A DNA stretch of 22,548 bases, taken from Ch71 sp050945695 (GTDB lineage Bacteria; Chloroflexota; Anaerolineae; DRVO01). How positions within the stretch are numbered: position 1 is the stretch's first letter; each line of letters starts with the position of its first letter. The notes under the pieces were generated by a model. It was not told where the DNA came from. It ran no database searches and saw only the letters and a program-made list of their open reading frames with translations. The position numbers and the translations under genes are program-made. Positions 1 to 7,327 of the stretch are shown here, in pieces. The stretch spans positions 1-22,548 of the forward strand of contig JBMNTK010000036.1 of the NCBI GenBank assembly GCA_050945695.1. The letters run 5' to 3'.

Positions 1-963
1 GGCGAAGAGGAAGTCCTTCAGCTCTCGGTTGAGGGCCTGGAGTTCGGGCGAGTGGCCTACGACCCCGAAGCCCAGGCGGCGTACGTCCTCGGAGGTGGCT
101 GGGGCCAGCTCGGTGAGCCGCGTGGCAGTGTGGCGGATGAGGTCGGTGACCTCGAGGTCTATGAGCCGGCGGATCACCCGATGGCGGGCGACCTCGCTCA
201 AGGGGCCCGCGGTCACGCCCGCCTCCTCGGTGGCCAGCCTCCAGATCGCCAGGTCCTCGAGGTCGCTCAGTTCCAGGTACCCCACGCGCAGGCCGTCGTC
301 CAGGTCGTGAGTGGTGTAGGCGATCTCGTCGGCGGCATTGACGATCTGGGCTTCCAGGGTAGGGGCTCGCTCGGGCTCGTACTCCTCAACCGACTGGCCC
401 CGGTCGTACTCGGTCTTGTGCTTGATGATGCCCTCACGGACCTCCCAAGTGAGATTGAGCCCCGGGAAGTCCGGGTAACGGTTCTCCAGTTGGGTCACGA
501 TCCGCAGGGTCTGGTGGTTGTGGTCGAAGCCCCCGTGGTCCCTCATCAGGTCATGGAGGGTGGCCTCGCCGGTGTGGCCAAAGGGAGTGTGGCCCAGGTC
601 GTGGGCCATGGCGATGGCCTCCACCAGGTCCTCATTGGCCCGCAGAGCACGCCCGATGGTGCGCGCGATCTGCGACACCTCGATGGTGTGGGTGAGGCGG
701 GTGCGGTAGTAATCGCCCTCGTAGGTCACGAAGACCTGAGTCTTGTACTCCAGGCGCCGGAAGGCAGTGGTATGGACGACACGGTCGCGGTCGCGCTGGA
801 AGGCGCTGCGATAGGGTCGCTCCGGGTCGGGGTACTGGCGACCGCGGGAGTCGGCGCTCTTCATGGCCCAGGGGGCGAGCCACTGCCTCTCGTGCTCCTC
901 CCACTGTTCGCGGGTGAGGAAGCCGTTGGTCGGGGTGGGGATGGTGGCGAGGAGGTCCATCAT
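1..963 (-). CDS. dgt: dGTPase-like HD-domain triphosphohydrolase (C-terminus beyond window)
   Basis: This likely hydrolyses dGTP (or other dNTPs) to deoxynucleoside plus triphosphate in the cytoplasm, trimming the dNTP pool. The visible 320-321 residues show the HD metal site. Counting from the ATG at 960, these are H91 in RLTHTIEVSQIAR, H120-D121 in AMAHDLGHTPFGHTGE, and D211 in NAADEIAY. The N-terminal block RTAFRRLEYKTQVF-type (here HTTAFRRLEYKTQVF) is also typical of Dgt-like proteins. Two in-frame ATGs sit side by side. The first (963) makes an ATGA overlap with the stop of the upstream PBP gene, so translational coupling is likely; the second is at 960. Family members are a little longer than what is visible, so little is missing. 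Whether it is a true Dgt or a dGTPase-like paralogue cannot be settled here. Confidence 0.93.
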   Translation of the reverse strand, partial: MMDLLATIPTPTNGFLTREQWEEHERQWLAPWAMKSADSRGRQYPDPERPYRSAFQRDRDRVVHTTAFRRLEYKTQVFVTYEGDYYRTRLTHTIEVSQIARTIGRALRANEDLVEAIAMAHDLGHTPFGHTGEATLHDLMRDHGGFDHNHQTLRIVTQLENRYPDFPGLNLTWEVREGIIKHKTEYDRGQSVEEYEPERAPTLEAQIVNAADEIAYTTHDLDDGLRVGYLELSDLEDLAIWRLATEEAGVTAGPLSEVARHRVIRRLIDLEVTDLIRHTATRLTELAPATSEDVRRLGFGVVGHSPELQALNRELKDFLFA

Positions 964-3113
964 CCGGCCCCCAGGTAGGTTTCGACCAACTGCCGGAAGA
1001 TGGGGGCCGCCACGAGCGACCCCTGCCCACCGTGTTCGACCACAACGGCCACGGCGATGGTCGGGGCCTCGGCGGGGGCGTAGCCGGCGAACCAGGCATG
1101 AGGGGCGCTACCGGGATTCTCCGCTGTGCCCGTCTTACCGGCTACCGGCACGCTCATGGTGCCCAGGGCGGCGTAAGCCGTGCCTCTCCCGCTCATGCAA
1201 CCGTCCAGGAGGCTCTGGCGCAGGCTGGCGAGGTGTTCGGCGCTGATGGGTAGCTGCCCCACCACTTCCGGTTGGCTGAGCGTGGACCCTTCTGAGCTCG
1301 GGGCGCCGACACTCAGCAGCAGCTGAGGACGGTAGCGGACGCCCCCGTTGGCCACCGCGGCGATCATGCCGGCGACCTGGAGCGGCGTCACCAGCAGGTC
1401 GCCCTGCCCGATGGCGAAGTTCACGGTATCTCCCGGGAACCAGGCCTGGCCCAGGGCGCGCTGTCGCCAGGCCGTGTCTGGGACCAACCCCGGGGAGTCG
1501 GGCACGCCCACCAGCCCCGTGCCGGTGCCGAACCCAAACTCTCGAGCAAAGCGAGGGAGGGCCTCCCGGTCGAAGCTATCGAGCTGGCTGCCCACCTCGG
1601 CGAAGACGGTATTGCAGGAGTGGACCAGCCCCTCGGCCAGCGTGAGGGAGCCATGGCCGGAGGGCAGCCAGCAACGCACCGTCCAGCTAGAGCCCAGACC
1701 GGACCAGGACCCCGGGCAGAAGAAGGTGCTGCCTGGGCTGAACACACCCGACTCCAAGGCGGCCGTCTCGGTGACGACCTTGAACACCGACCCCGGCGGC
1801 AACTCTGCCTGGGTGGCCCGGTTGACGAGAGGGCGCCCCTCGTCCTCCAGAAGGGCCGTCCAGTCTGAGCCGGAGAGGCCACCGGTGATAGCGTTGGCAT
1901 CGAAGGTGGGGCTGGAGGCTAGGGCGAGGATCTGTCCGTTCCGCGGGTCCAGGGCCACGATGGCGCCCCTGACGCCCTCCAGGAGAGCCGCAGCCTTGCG
2001 CTGTAGGTTCAAGTCAATGGTGCTGTAGATGTTCTGACTGGGCTCGGCCGGCCGCTCCGCGGCCACTCCTCGCACTTCCCCGCCGGGCCCCAGCACCAGC
2101 AGCCGAGCCCCCCGGCGCCCGGCCAATTGGGCTTCGAAGGCCTGCTCCATGCCTGCCTGGCCGATGAGGTCGTCCTCCCGGTAGCCGTCGGCCCGCATTC
2201 GCTCCAGCTGGGAGGCGGAGATGACCCCCACGTAGCCGGTGAGGTGCGAGGCGACCGGGCCCTCCGGGTAGTAGCGGACGGGGCGCTCGCGCAGGAGCAC
2301 GCCCGGCAGCGTGCTCAGCCGAGCATAGTGCTCCTGGACCTGCTCCGGCGATAGCTCGCCCACCGGCATGAACCAGTCCGGCCGCAGGGCCTTGGCGTAG
2401 TCCGCCTTGATGGCTTCGCGATCCCGTTCCAGGACCTCAGACAGGACCGACAGGAGCGCCTCTTCGTCGGCGATCTCCCCCGGGACCACGCCCACCACTA
2501 CCCGCGAGCCGAGCACGACCAGTGGCTTGCCGTTGCGATCGTAGATGGCACCCCGGAGGTTCTCCGTCTCTTCCAGGGTCAGGCTCGATCCCTCGGACAG
2601 GGCGCTCAGGATCTGGCTCGGCGACCAGTCTACTCGCCACTGCCCGTCGGCGACCTCCAGGTGGACCGAGTGGTCCTCGAGGATGGTGCCGAACCGGCCG
2701 GTAGCGTAGAGGACCTGGTAGCCGATCTCCGCGGCGTTGTCCCTCACCAGCGAGGAGGTGACCTCTATGGCGATCCGCTGCAGGGCGGTGAACTCGTGGA
2801 GCTGCCGGTGGTAGCGGGAGAAGTCATCGGGGGTGAAGCGGGCCTGCGACGCCGGGCTGAGCAGCCCGTACATCCCGGTGTAGTCCCGCCGGGTCCAGAG
2901 GTCGGCATAGACGAGCCAGGTCTCTTCTGGGCGCTGGGTTGGGGCAGAAGGAGCGTTGGCGGACGCGGCCGGTGACGTTGGGACGGCCGGCAGGTCCTCC
3001 ACCGTCAACACCGGCGGAGGAGAGTCAGACGGGAAGGGAAAGCAGCCCGACAACAGGGCAGCGGACATCGGGAGGGCGCCGAGGATAGTGGCCCCGAACG
3101 CCCTCCTGGTCAT
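960..3113 (-). CDS. Class B penicillin-binding protein (transpeptidase), lipoprotein/Tat-like N-terminus
   Basis: This is a peptidoglycan DD-transpeptidase acting outside the cytoplasmic membrane. I chose the ATG at 3113 (717 aa); a TTG at 3170 would overlap the upstream gene and add a hydrophilic extension. The N-terminus MTRRAFGATILGALP then LLSGC carries a TRRxF Tat-like motif and a lipobox, so Cys24 may be lipidated instead of a transmembrane anchor. Next come a threonine/proline-rich linker, an NTF2-like (MecA_N type) domain at about residues 60-170, a PBP dimerisation domain starting at RGAIYDRNGKPL, and the transpeptidase domain. Active-site motifs are all present: SVFK (S442, K445), SCN (S499-N501) and KTG (K660-G662). 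It follows the cyclase gene by 43 bases and overlaps dgt by 3-4 bases. MecA_N domains occur in low-affinity PBPs, but resistance cannot be inferred. Confidence 0.95.
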   Translation of the reverse strand: MTRRAFGATILGALPMSAALLSGCFPFPSDSPPPVLTVEDLPAVPTSPAASANAPSAPTQRPEETWLVYADLWTRRDYTGMYGLLSPASQARFTPDDFSRYHRQLHEFTALQRIAIEVTSSLVRDNAAEIGYQVLYATGRFGTILEDHSVHLEVADGQWRVDWSPSQILSALSEGSSLTLEETENLRGAIYDRNGKPLVVLGSRVVVGVVPGEIADEEALLSVLSEVLERDREAIKADYAKALRPDWFMPVGELSPEQVQEHYARLSTLPGVLLRERPVRYYPEGPVASHLTGYVGVISASQLERMRADGYREDDLIGQAGMEQAFEAQLAGRRGARLLVLGPGGEVRGVAAERPAEPSQNIYSTIDLNLQRKAAALLEGVRGAIVALDPRNGQILALASSPTFDANAITGGLSGSDWTALLEDEGRPLVNRATQAELPPGSVFKVVTETAALESGVFSPGSTFFCPGSWSGLGSSWTVRCWLPSGHGSLTLAEGLVHSCNTVFAEVGSQLDSFDREALPRFAREFGFGTGTGLVGVPDSPGLVPDTAWRQRALGQAWFPGDTVNFAIGQGDLLVTPLQVAGMIAAVANGGVRYRPQLLLSVGAPSSEGSTLSQPEVVGQLPISAEHLASLRQSLLDGCMSGRGTAYAALGTMSVPVAGKTGTAENPGSAPHAWFAGYAPAEAPTIAVAVVVEHGGQGSLVAAPIFRQLVETYLGAG

Positions 3114-3156
3114 CCGTCTGCCGCGGAGGCCGGCAGGTTTATTGGCCGAGGCGCGG

Positions 3157-3816
3157 TCAGCGTTCCTCAATGGCGATCGCCCGGCACCACGAGCTGTCCA
3201 TCTTCCGTACCTTGAAGGGCAGAGCCATGAAGAAGAAGACCGGTTGGGACAGCTCGTCTAGGTTGTCCAGCCACTCGATGAAGGTGACGCCGCGGCTCAT
3301 GAGCACGTCGTGCAGCTCGCGTCCATCCGGGATGTCCTTGCCCAGGCGCACGTAGTTGTCTATGCCCAGCATCTTGATGCCGCGCTCGGCAAACCAGCGG
3401 GCGGCCTCGGGAGTGAGGGTAGGGTAGCCTGCCGGCTGACCCGCCGCCTTGGAGGCAGCGTCGCTGTTGCGGCAGATGATGATGTCGCCGGGCTGGACCT
3501 TGTCGCCGATCAGGCGGTCGAGGAGGGCGGCGGACACCTGGGCCGCCTCTTGGGCGTTCTGGAAGTCGAGGAGCACCGCCCGGCCGAAGAACGCGTCCAG
3601 CGGGTAGGAGGTGATGTCCCGCCCGCCCTCGTAGAAGTGGGCTGGGGCCTCGATGTGGGTGCCAACGTGGCTATGGGTGCGCACGTCGTACTTGAAGGCC
3701 CGGTCGGCCAAGTAGCCCAACTCCAGCGCGAAGGGCCGGTCGGGCGGGTAGTTGTCGGGGTCCACGGTATAGGACAGGTCTACGATGCGGTACTTGTTGG
3801 TGTCGATGCTGAACAT
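3157..3816 (-). CDS. Cyclase-family (kynurenine formamidase-like) metal hydrolase
   Basis: A 219-residue soluble protein of the cyclase/arylformamidase family (Cyclase, PF04199). Members hydrolyse amide or lactone bonds using a metal held by an HxGTHxDxPxH motif. Here the motif reads HVGTHIEAPAHF (H50, H54, E56, H60), with Glu at the usual Asp position, a known kind of variant but worth noting. A later conserved stretch is GIKMLGIDNYVRLG. The ATG at 3816 directly abuts the TAG stop of the URO-D-like gene (3817-3819), so the two are co-transcribed and probably coupled. The pairing suggests a small catabolic or one-carbon step, but the substrate is not evident. Assignment as a true kynurenine formamidase is unlikely to be safe because no other tryptophan-degradation gene is nearby. 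Confidence 0.88.
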   Translation of the reverse strand: MFSIDTNKYRIVDLSYTVDPDNYPPDRPFALELGYLADRAFKYDVRTHSHVGTHIEAPAHFYEGGRDITSYPLDAFFGRAVLLDFQNAQEAAQVSAALLDRLIGDKVQPGDIIICRNSDAASKAAGQPAGYPTLTPEAARWFAERGIKMLGIDNYVRLGKDIPDGRELHDVLMSRGVTFIEWLDNLDELSQPVFFFMALPFKVRKMDSSWCRAIAIEER

Positions 3817-4857
3817 CTAAGCCTCCGCTTGGCTGCGGGCACTGGCGCGCCGCTGGGTGAGATTGGAACCGTACTTGACGAAGGCCTGGCAGGCCACGTC
3901 CTGCACCCAGGGCTCCAGGCCGATAGCCTCGTTGCTGCCGTAGTAGCCGGCGATGAAACCGCCCCCGTAGCTGCCCAACTTCTCGATCATCTCCTTGGCA
4001 GCCGCCTCAATCAGCTCCGGGTCGCGGGTCTGGAGTGTCTTCTGGATGTCCACCGGGCACCAGAAGTTCACCTTGCCCCCGAAGTCTCGCGCGAGGTTGT
4101 CTATGCCATGAAGCGCGGGCTGATCGAACTGGAGTACAGCTATGCCCACTTCCACCAGATCGGGGATGATGGCATAGATGGCGCCGCAGGAGTGCATCCA
4201 CATGTCGAGACCGTGGCGGCGGGCGGCCTCACAGAGCTGCTCGAAGCCAGGCCGGAACATGCGCCGCCAGGTGGCCGGGCTGACCAGCAACCGATCCTGG
4301 GTGCCCCAGTCCTCGCCGAAGAAGATCCCGTCCGCTCCGGCGGCGGCGAACTGAACGATGCACTGCTCCAGTAGGTCGGTTACCTGCTGCAGCAGGGCAG
4401 CCGTCCGCTCGGGCTCGGCCAGCACGTCGGCCAGGAAGTTCTCCATGCGGCGCATGTAGCGGGCGATGGCGAAGGGAAAGCCGCCGGGCAGGCTGGCCAG
4501 CCGATACTTGTCCGGGTGCTCGGCGAAGACTTGGCGAGCATGCTCGTAGCGGCTGGGATCCGCCAGGTTGGGCCAGGAGTATGACTCGAGCAGACCCCAG
4601 TCATCCTCGATGACCCCGTGCACCACTTCGCCCTTGCTGAAGCCCTCCAGCCGGCCCCAGATGTTGCCCCATTCGTCGCGCATGAACCAGCGCCCGTTCT
4701 CGTCCTGGCGCCAGGCGCCGACCTCAGGATCGTCGCTGGGCGTGATCCCGGCGTGCACCATGTCATTGGGATAGGGCTCAGGCAGCCCCATAGCGATGCG
4801 CTCCGGGCCGCTGAAGTCGAGCGAGCGGCGGACGATCTCCCGGCTGGTCATGGCCAT
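3817..4857 (-). CDS. URO-D superfamily protein (methyltransferase-like, not HemE)
   Basis: A 346-residue TIM-barrel protein of the uroporphyrinogen decarboxylase superfamily, in the branch that includes corrinoid and CoM methyltransferases such as MtaA. The signature MHSCGAIYAIIPDLVE (H222, C224) matches the zinc-binding His-x-Cys of MtaA-type proteins, and DGIFFGEDWGTQDRLLVSP matches the family's central block. The usual third Cys ligand would fall near residue 306, where I read GGGFIAGYYGSNEAIG, so that ligand seems absent or moved. HemE is unlikely because its N-terminal RQAGRY motif is missing. The ATG at 4857 has a good site, GGAGG, eight bases upstream; a second ATG two codons later is less likely. 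It heads the leftward unit with the cyclase, PBP and dgt. No corrinoid protein gene is visible, so the role is open. Confidence 0.9.
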   Translation of the reverse strand: MAMTSREIVRRSLDFSGPERIAMGLPEPYPNDMVHAGITPSDDPEVGAWRQDENGRWFMRDEWGNIWGRLEGFSKGEVVHGVIEDDWGLLESYSWPNLADPSRYEHARQVFAEHPDKYRLASLPGGFPFAIARYMRRMENFLADVLAEPERTAALLQQVTDLLEQCIVQFAAAGADGIFFGEDWGTQDRLLVSPATWRRMFRPGFEQLCEAARRHGLDMWMHSCGAIYAIIPDLVEVGIAVLQFDQPALHGIDNLARDFGGKVNFWCPVDIQKTLQTRDPELIEAAAKEMIEKLGSYGGGFIAGYYGSNEAIGLEPWVQDVACQAFVKYGSNLTQRRASARSQAEA

Positions 4858-4879
4858 GCTGCCTTCCTCCAGTATGCGA

Positions 4880-4893
4880 TGGGCTTGCGCCCA
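4880..4893 (-). other. Small GNRA-loop hairpin in the URO-D leader
   Basis: Read on the minus strand, TGGGC-GCAA-GCCCA forms a 5-bp stem closed by a GCAA (GNRA-type) loop, between the predicted promoter and the ribosome binding site. It could stabilise the transcript. It is short and may be chance. Confidence 0.3.
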
Positions 4894-4911
4894 GGCGTTG
4901 GCGGCACTCCC

Positions 4912-4940
4912 ATTGTACGCTGGGGCCCCGCCAGCATCAA
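4912..4940 (-). promoter_or_regulatory. Predicted sigma-70-type promoter for the URO-D/cyclase/PBP/dgt unit
   Basis: On the minus strand, TTGATG (4940-4935; 4 of 6 to consensus) and TACAAT (4917-4912; 5 of 6) are exactly 17 bases apart, about 55 bases before the start codon. The spacer holds GGGGCCCC (4922-4929) and inverted arms GCTGG/CCAGC (4919-4923 and 4931-4935), which might be an operator. The element sits in the longest gap in this half of the window, where a unit should start. Confidence 0.6.
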
Positions 4941-4963
4941 GGGAGCGTTGGGGGAGCTCCCTT
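4939..4963 (-). terminator. Possible weak hairpin terminator after the ResB-like gene
   Basis: AAGGGAG (4939-4945) pairs with CTCCCTT (4957-4963) around an 11-base loop, five bases after the ResB-like stop codon and immediately before the next promoter. The position suits a terminator, but there is no T-tract, so Rho-independent termination is doubtful. Confidence 0.25.
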
Positions 4964-4968
4964 AGTAG

Positions 4969-6270
4969 CTACCGCAGTACCAGGCGCAGCATCCGCTGCC
5001 ACAGGTCGTGGGGAGCCTCAGAAGCGTGCCTCTCCACCTCGATGGTGACGATGCCGGCGCGCTCGCTGAGAGCTACGGTGAGTGGTGGCCCTGAGAACAG
5101 CACCGCCAGCCCGAGCGCTGCCAGGCAGACCAGCCCGGCCAGAAGCCCCGGCCACCACAGGGGAGCGCTCAGGGCGGAGACTACCTGATAGCTGGCCGGA
5201 GATAGCGCCAGCTCGGTGTCTTCCACGGGCAGGACGGTGGCCTCGGATATCGGATGGGGGCTGTCGGCAGGTTGGCCCTGCTTGGTGAGGGGCTGGACCT
5301 CGAACTCCGCCCCGTTGCTGGTGGGCGTGAGGGAGACGCGCGCCGAGGCTCCCGTCCCGGGTACGGTGATGTACTTCACCGACTGATCCGGCAGGAAGGG
5401 AATGAACAGGCCGTAGCCAGCCGGGTCATCGGTGGCCGGCGCTACCGAGAGGGCCGGCCCGCTGCCGTGCCACACCACCAGCGTCGAGCCGATCAACGTC
5501 GGCCTGCGGGGCCAGACCGGGCGGATGGCCCCGGATTCGGCGACCTGAGCGCTCACCGCAGGCTGATCCGAGGCAGCCAGGAGCAGGCCCGCCTGCAACA
5601 CCTGTGGCTGCCCGGGGGCCAGGTCAACGACCTCGGCGGCGGTCACCTTGGGGGCGAGCAGCCCGAGCAGCGCCAGGACGGCCAGGGCGATGGCGGCTGC
5701 CAGCCGCGCCCAGGCGTGGGTGCTGTCGGCGGAGGCCAGGTACGCCGCTTCGGCGTTCTCCTGGGGCCGGAGACGATACCCCAGGCAGGCCAGTGCCAGC
5801 CGGGCCTTGCGAGTGGCGCCGGGCAGGTCAGCCTCGCAGTAGAACCGGGCCCGCTCCACGGCGCCCGGCCGGGACGGTGCCTCCCCCGGATGGACAGGCG
5901 GCTCCAGCGCCAGGCGGGCACTGCCGGCCGCCCGTACTGCTGAAAGCACCAGCAGCAGGCTCAGGATCACCTGGCCCCAAGGCGTGCTGCCCAGAAGGGC
6001 CAGGGCGGCCAGACGCTGGGCGAGCGCCGGCCAGGTAGGAGTGGGCCAGCCGAAGGTGTTGTCCGGCTGCAGGTAGAGGCTGGGGGAGGCGATGGCAGAG
6101 AGGACGAGGAGCCCAACCAGCCCCAGGCAGACGGCCATGACCAGGGGCATCTCCAAGAAGTGCCAGAGGGCGGCCAACGGGTCCGGCGCGGGGCGGGACG
6201 CGTCCTCGGCCTCTGGCCTTCCAGCCAAGGACAGGAGCGATGTTCGGGCCACGTGGAGGAGTCTAGTCAT
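4969..6270 (-). CDS. ResB-like four-helix membrane protein
   Basis: A 433-residue integral membrane protein. Hydrophobic segments lie at about 42-63, 87-112 and 187-206, followed by a large soluble, probably extracytoplasmic region of about 160 residues, a fourth helix near 372-396 and a short cytoplasmic tail. This 3+1 layout with a big outside domain is that of ResB, the cytochrome c assembly (haem delivery) protein. The spacing of the first pair of helices around STPWGQVILSLLLVL also fits. No CcsA/ResC partner or cytochrome gene is nearby, and I see no clear conserved haem-ligand histidines, so this may be a ResB-like protein with another role. The ATG overlaps the end of the upstream FemAB-like gene by eight bases (ATGACTAG), making it the last gene of that operon. 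Confidence 0.6.
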   Translation of the reverse strand: MTRLLHVARTSLLSLAGRPEAEDASRPAPDPLAALWHFLEMPLVMAVCLGLVGLLVLSAIASPSLYLQPDNTFGWPTPTWPALAQRLAALALLGSTPWGQVILSLLLVLSAVRAAGSARLALEPPVHPGEAPSRPGAVERARFYCEADLPGATRKARLALACLGYRLRPQENAEAAYLASADSTHAWARLAAAIALAVLALLGLLAPKVTAAEVVDLAPGQPQVLQAGLLLAASDQPAVSAQVAESGAIRPVWPRRPTLIGSTLVVWHGSGPALSVAPATDDPAGYGLFIPFLPDQSVKYITVPGTGASARVSLTPTSNGAEFEVQPLTKQGQPADSPHPISEATVLPVEDTELALSPASYQVVSALSAPLWWPGLLAGLVCLAALGLAVLFSGPPLTVALSERAGIVTIEVERHASEAPHDLWQRMLRLVLR

Positions 6271-7327
6271 AGCGCTGCGTCCGGCGACGTAGTCCTCGCC
6301 CGAGGGCGAGCAGTCTGGGGACGGTTACGGTGTAGAGCTGGTAGAGGGCAGGAACGGGTGCATAGTCCCAGGCGCCCAGCCCCTCCCGGAAGCGGCCACC
6401 GAATCCGAGCTTGAAGCGCAGCACTCCTCCCATCCCCTCGTCATCATCCGGCGATTCGGGGGCACCCCACATGTCATACACCGTGCACCCGCGGGCGCGT
6501 GCCCAGCGGATGGCCTCCCACTGCAGCAAGTAGGTGGGCATGAGGTTACGGTGCTCGTCACCGGAGGCGCCATGGAAGTACCAAGCGGTGTTGCCATGCG
6601 CCACTGCCACCAGGGCGGCTAACGGGGCGCCTTCGTACTCGGCCATGAGCACCGTTCCCATGTCGGCGTCGAGGAGCGTGGACCAGAGCTGCTCGTAGTA
6701 CGAGCGAGGACGCACGATGAACCCATCTCGCAGGGCAGTGCGCCGGTAGAGGTCGTAGGCGGTGCCGAACTCCTCTTTGCCCACCGGGCGCACGGCCACG
6801 CCCCGGCGGGCCGCCAGGCGCACGTTGTAGCGCGTCTTGGGCTTCATGCGCGCCAGGATGTCGTCCTCACTGCCGGTGATGTCCATCTGCACGGTATTGC
6901 GGAACTGCACCTGCTGCCCCGGCTGCCAGCCCCGGGCTTCCAGGGTGGGCCGCGCCCATTCGGCCACGTCATCGTCCCAGAGCTCGGCATCCACCTTGAT
7001 CATCAGCCAGTGTCGGCGCCGGGCCAGGTCCTCCAGGGCGGAGAGGGCTGCCTCCAGCGAGGCCCGGTCCTGCCGGACGAGTAGCGGGCCCCGGGGAACG
7101 TAAGCAAGCGCCAACGGGCCGGCCAGCTTGCGGCTGAGGACACTGGCGTATCCCAGTGTCTGGCCGTCGTCCTGCAGGCGGTAGCGCTCGGCCCGCCAGC
7201 CGTATCGCTCCTTGAACTGGGCCCAGGGAGCGGACTGCAGGAAGTGGGGGTAGGGCAGGCTCGAGACCTCCCGCTCCCACGCGTCGGGCGCCGGGACGAG
7301 CTCGAGGCTCGGTAGGGCTCTAGGCAC
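6263..7327 (-). CDS. FemAB-family peptidoglycan bridge aminoacyl transferase (second copy)
   Basis: A 354-residue Fem/MurJ-unrelated GNAT-fold transferase of the FemABX family, expected to add amino acids from aminoacyl-tRNA to the lipid II stem peptide at the cytoplasmic side. Family marks are YPHFLQSAPWAQFKERYGW near the N-terminus, ARMKPKTRYNVRLAARRGV in the middle, and GASGDEHRNLMPTYLLQWEA followed by YDMWG near the C-terminus. I chose the GTG at 7327, which has an AGGAGG site four bases upstream and overlaps the stop of the first copy by eight bases (GTGCCTAG). An upstream extension to 7468 would lie entirely inside the previous gene. It is a clear paralogue of the preceding gene, so the two may add successive residues of a bridge. 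The amino acid used is unknown. Confidence 0.92.
   Translation of the reverse strand: MPRALPSLELVPAPDAWEREVSSLPYPHFLQSAPWAQFKERYGWRAERYRLQDDGQTLGYASVLSRKLAGPLALAYVPRGPLLVRQDRASLEAALSALEDLARRRHWLMIKVDAELWDDDVAEWARPTLEARGWQPGQQVQFRNTVQMDITGSEDDILARMKPKTRYNVRLAARRGVAVRPVGKEEFGTAYDLYRRTALRDGFIVRPRSYYEQLWSTLLDADMGTVLMAEYEGAPLAALVAVAHGNTAWYFHGASGDEHRNLMPTYLLQWEAIRWARARGCTVYDMWGAPESPDDDEGMGGVLRFKLGFGGRFREGLGAWDYAPVPALYQLYTVTVPRLLALGRGLRRRTQRYD

Noticed and set aside
52..978. 308-codon open frame on the plus strand
   Set aside because: It is antisense to the dGTPase-like gene, whose HD motifs are unmistakable, and its translation is low-complexity without family features.
3310..4374. 354-codon plus-strand open frame
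   Set aside because: It runs antisense to the cyclase and URO-D genes. Valine/glycine/alanine-rich output is typical of a shadow frame in GC-rich DNA.
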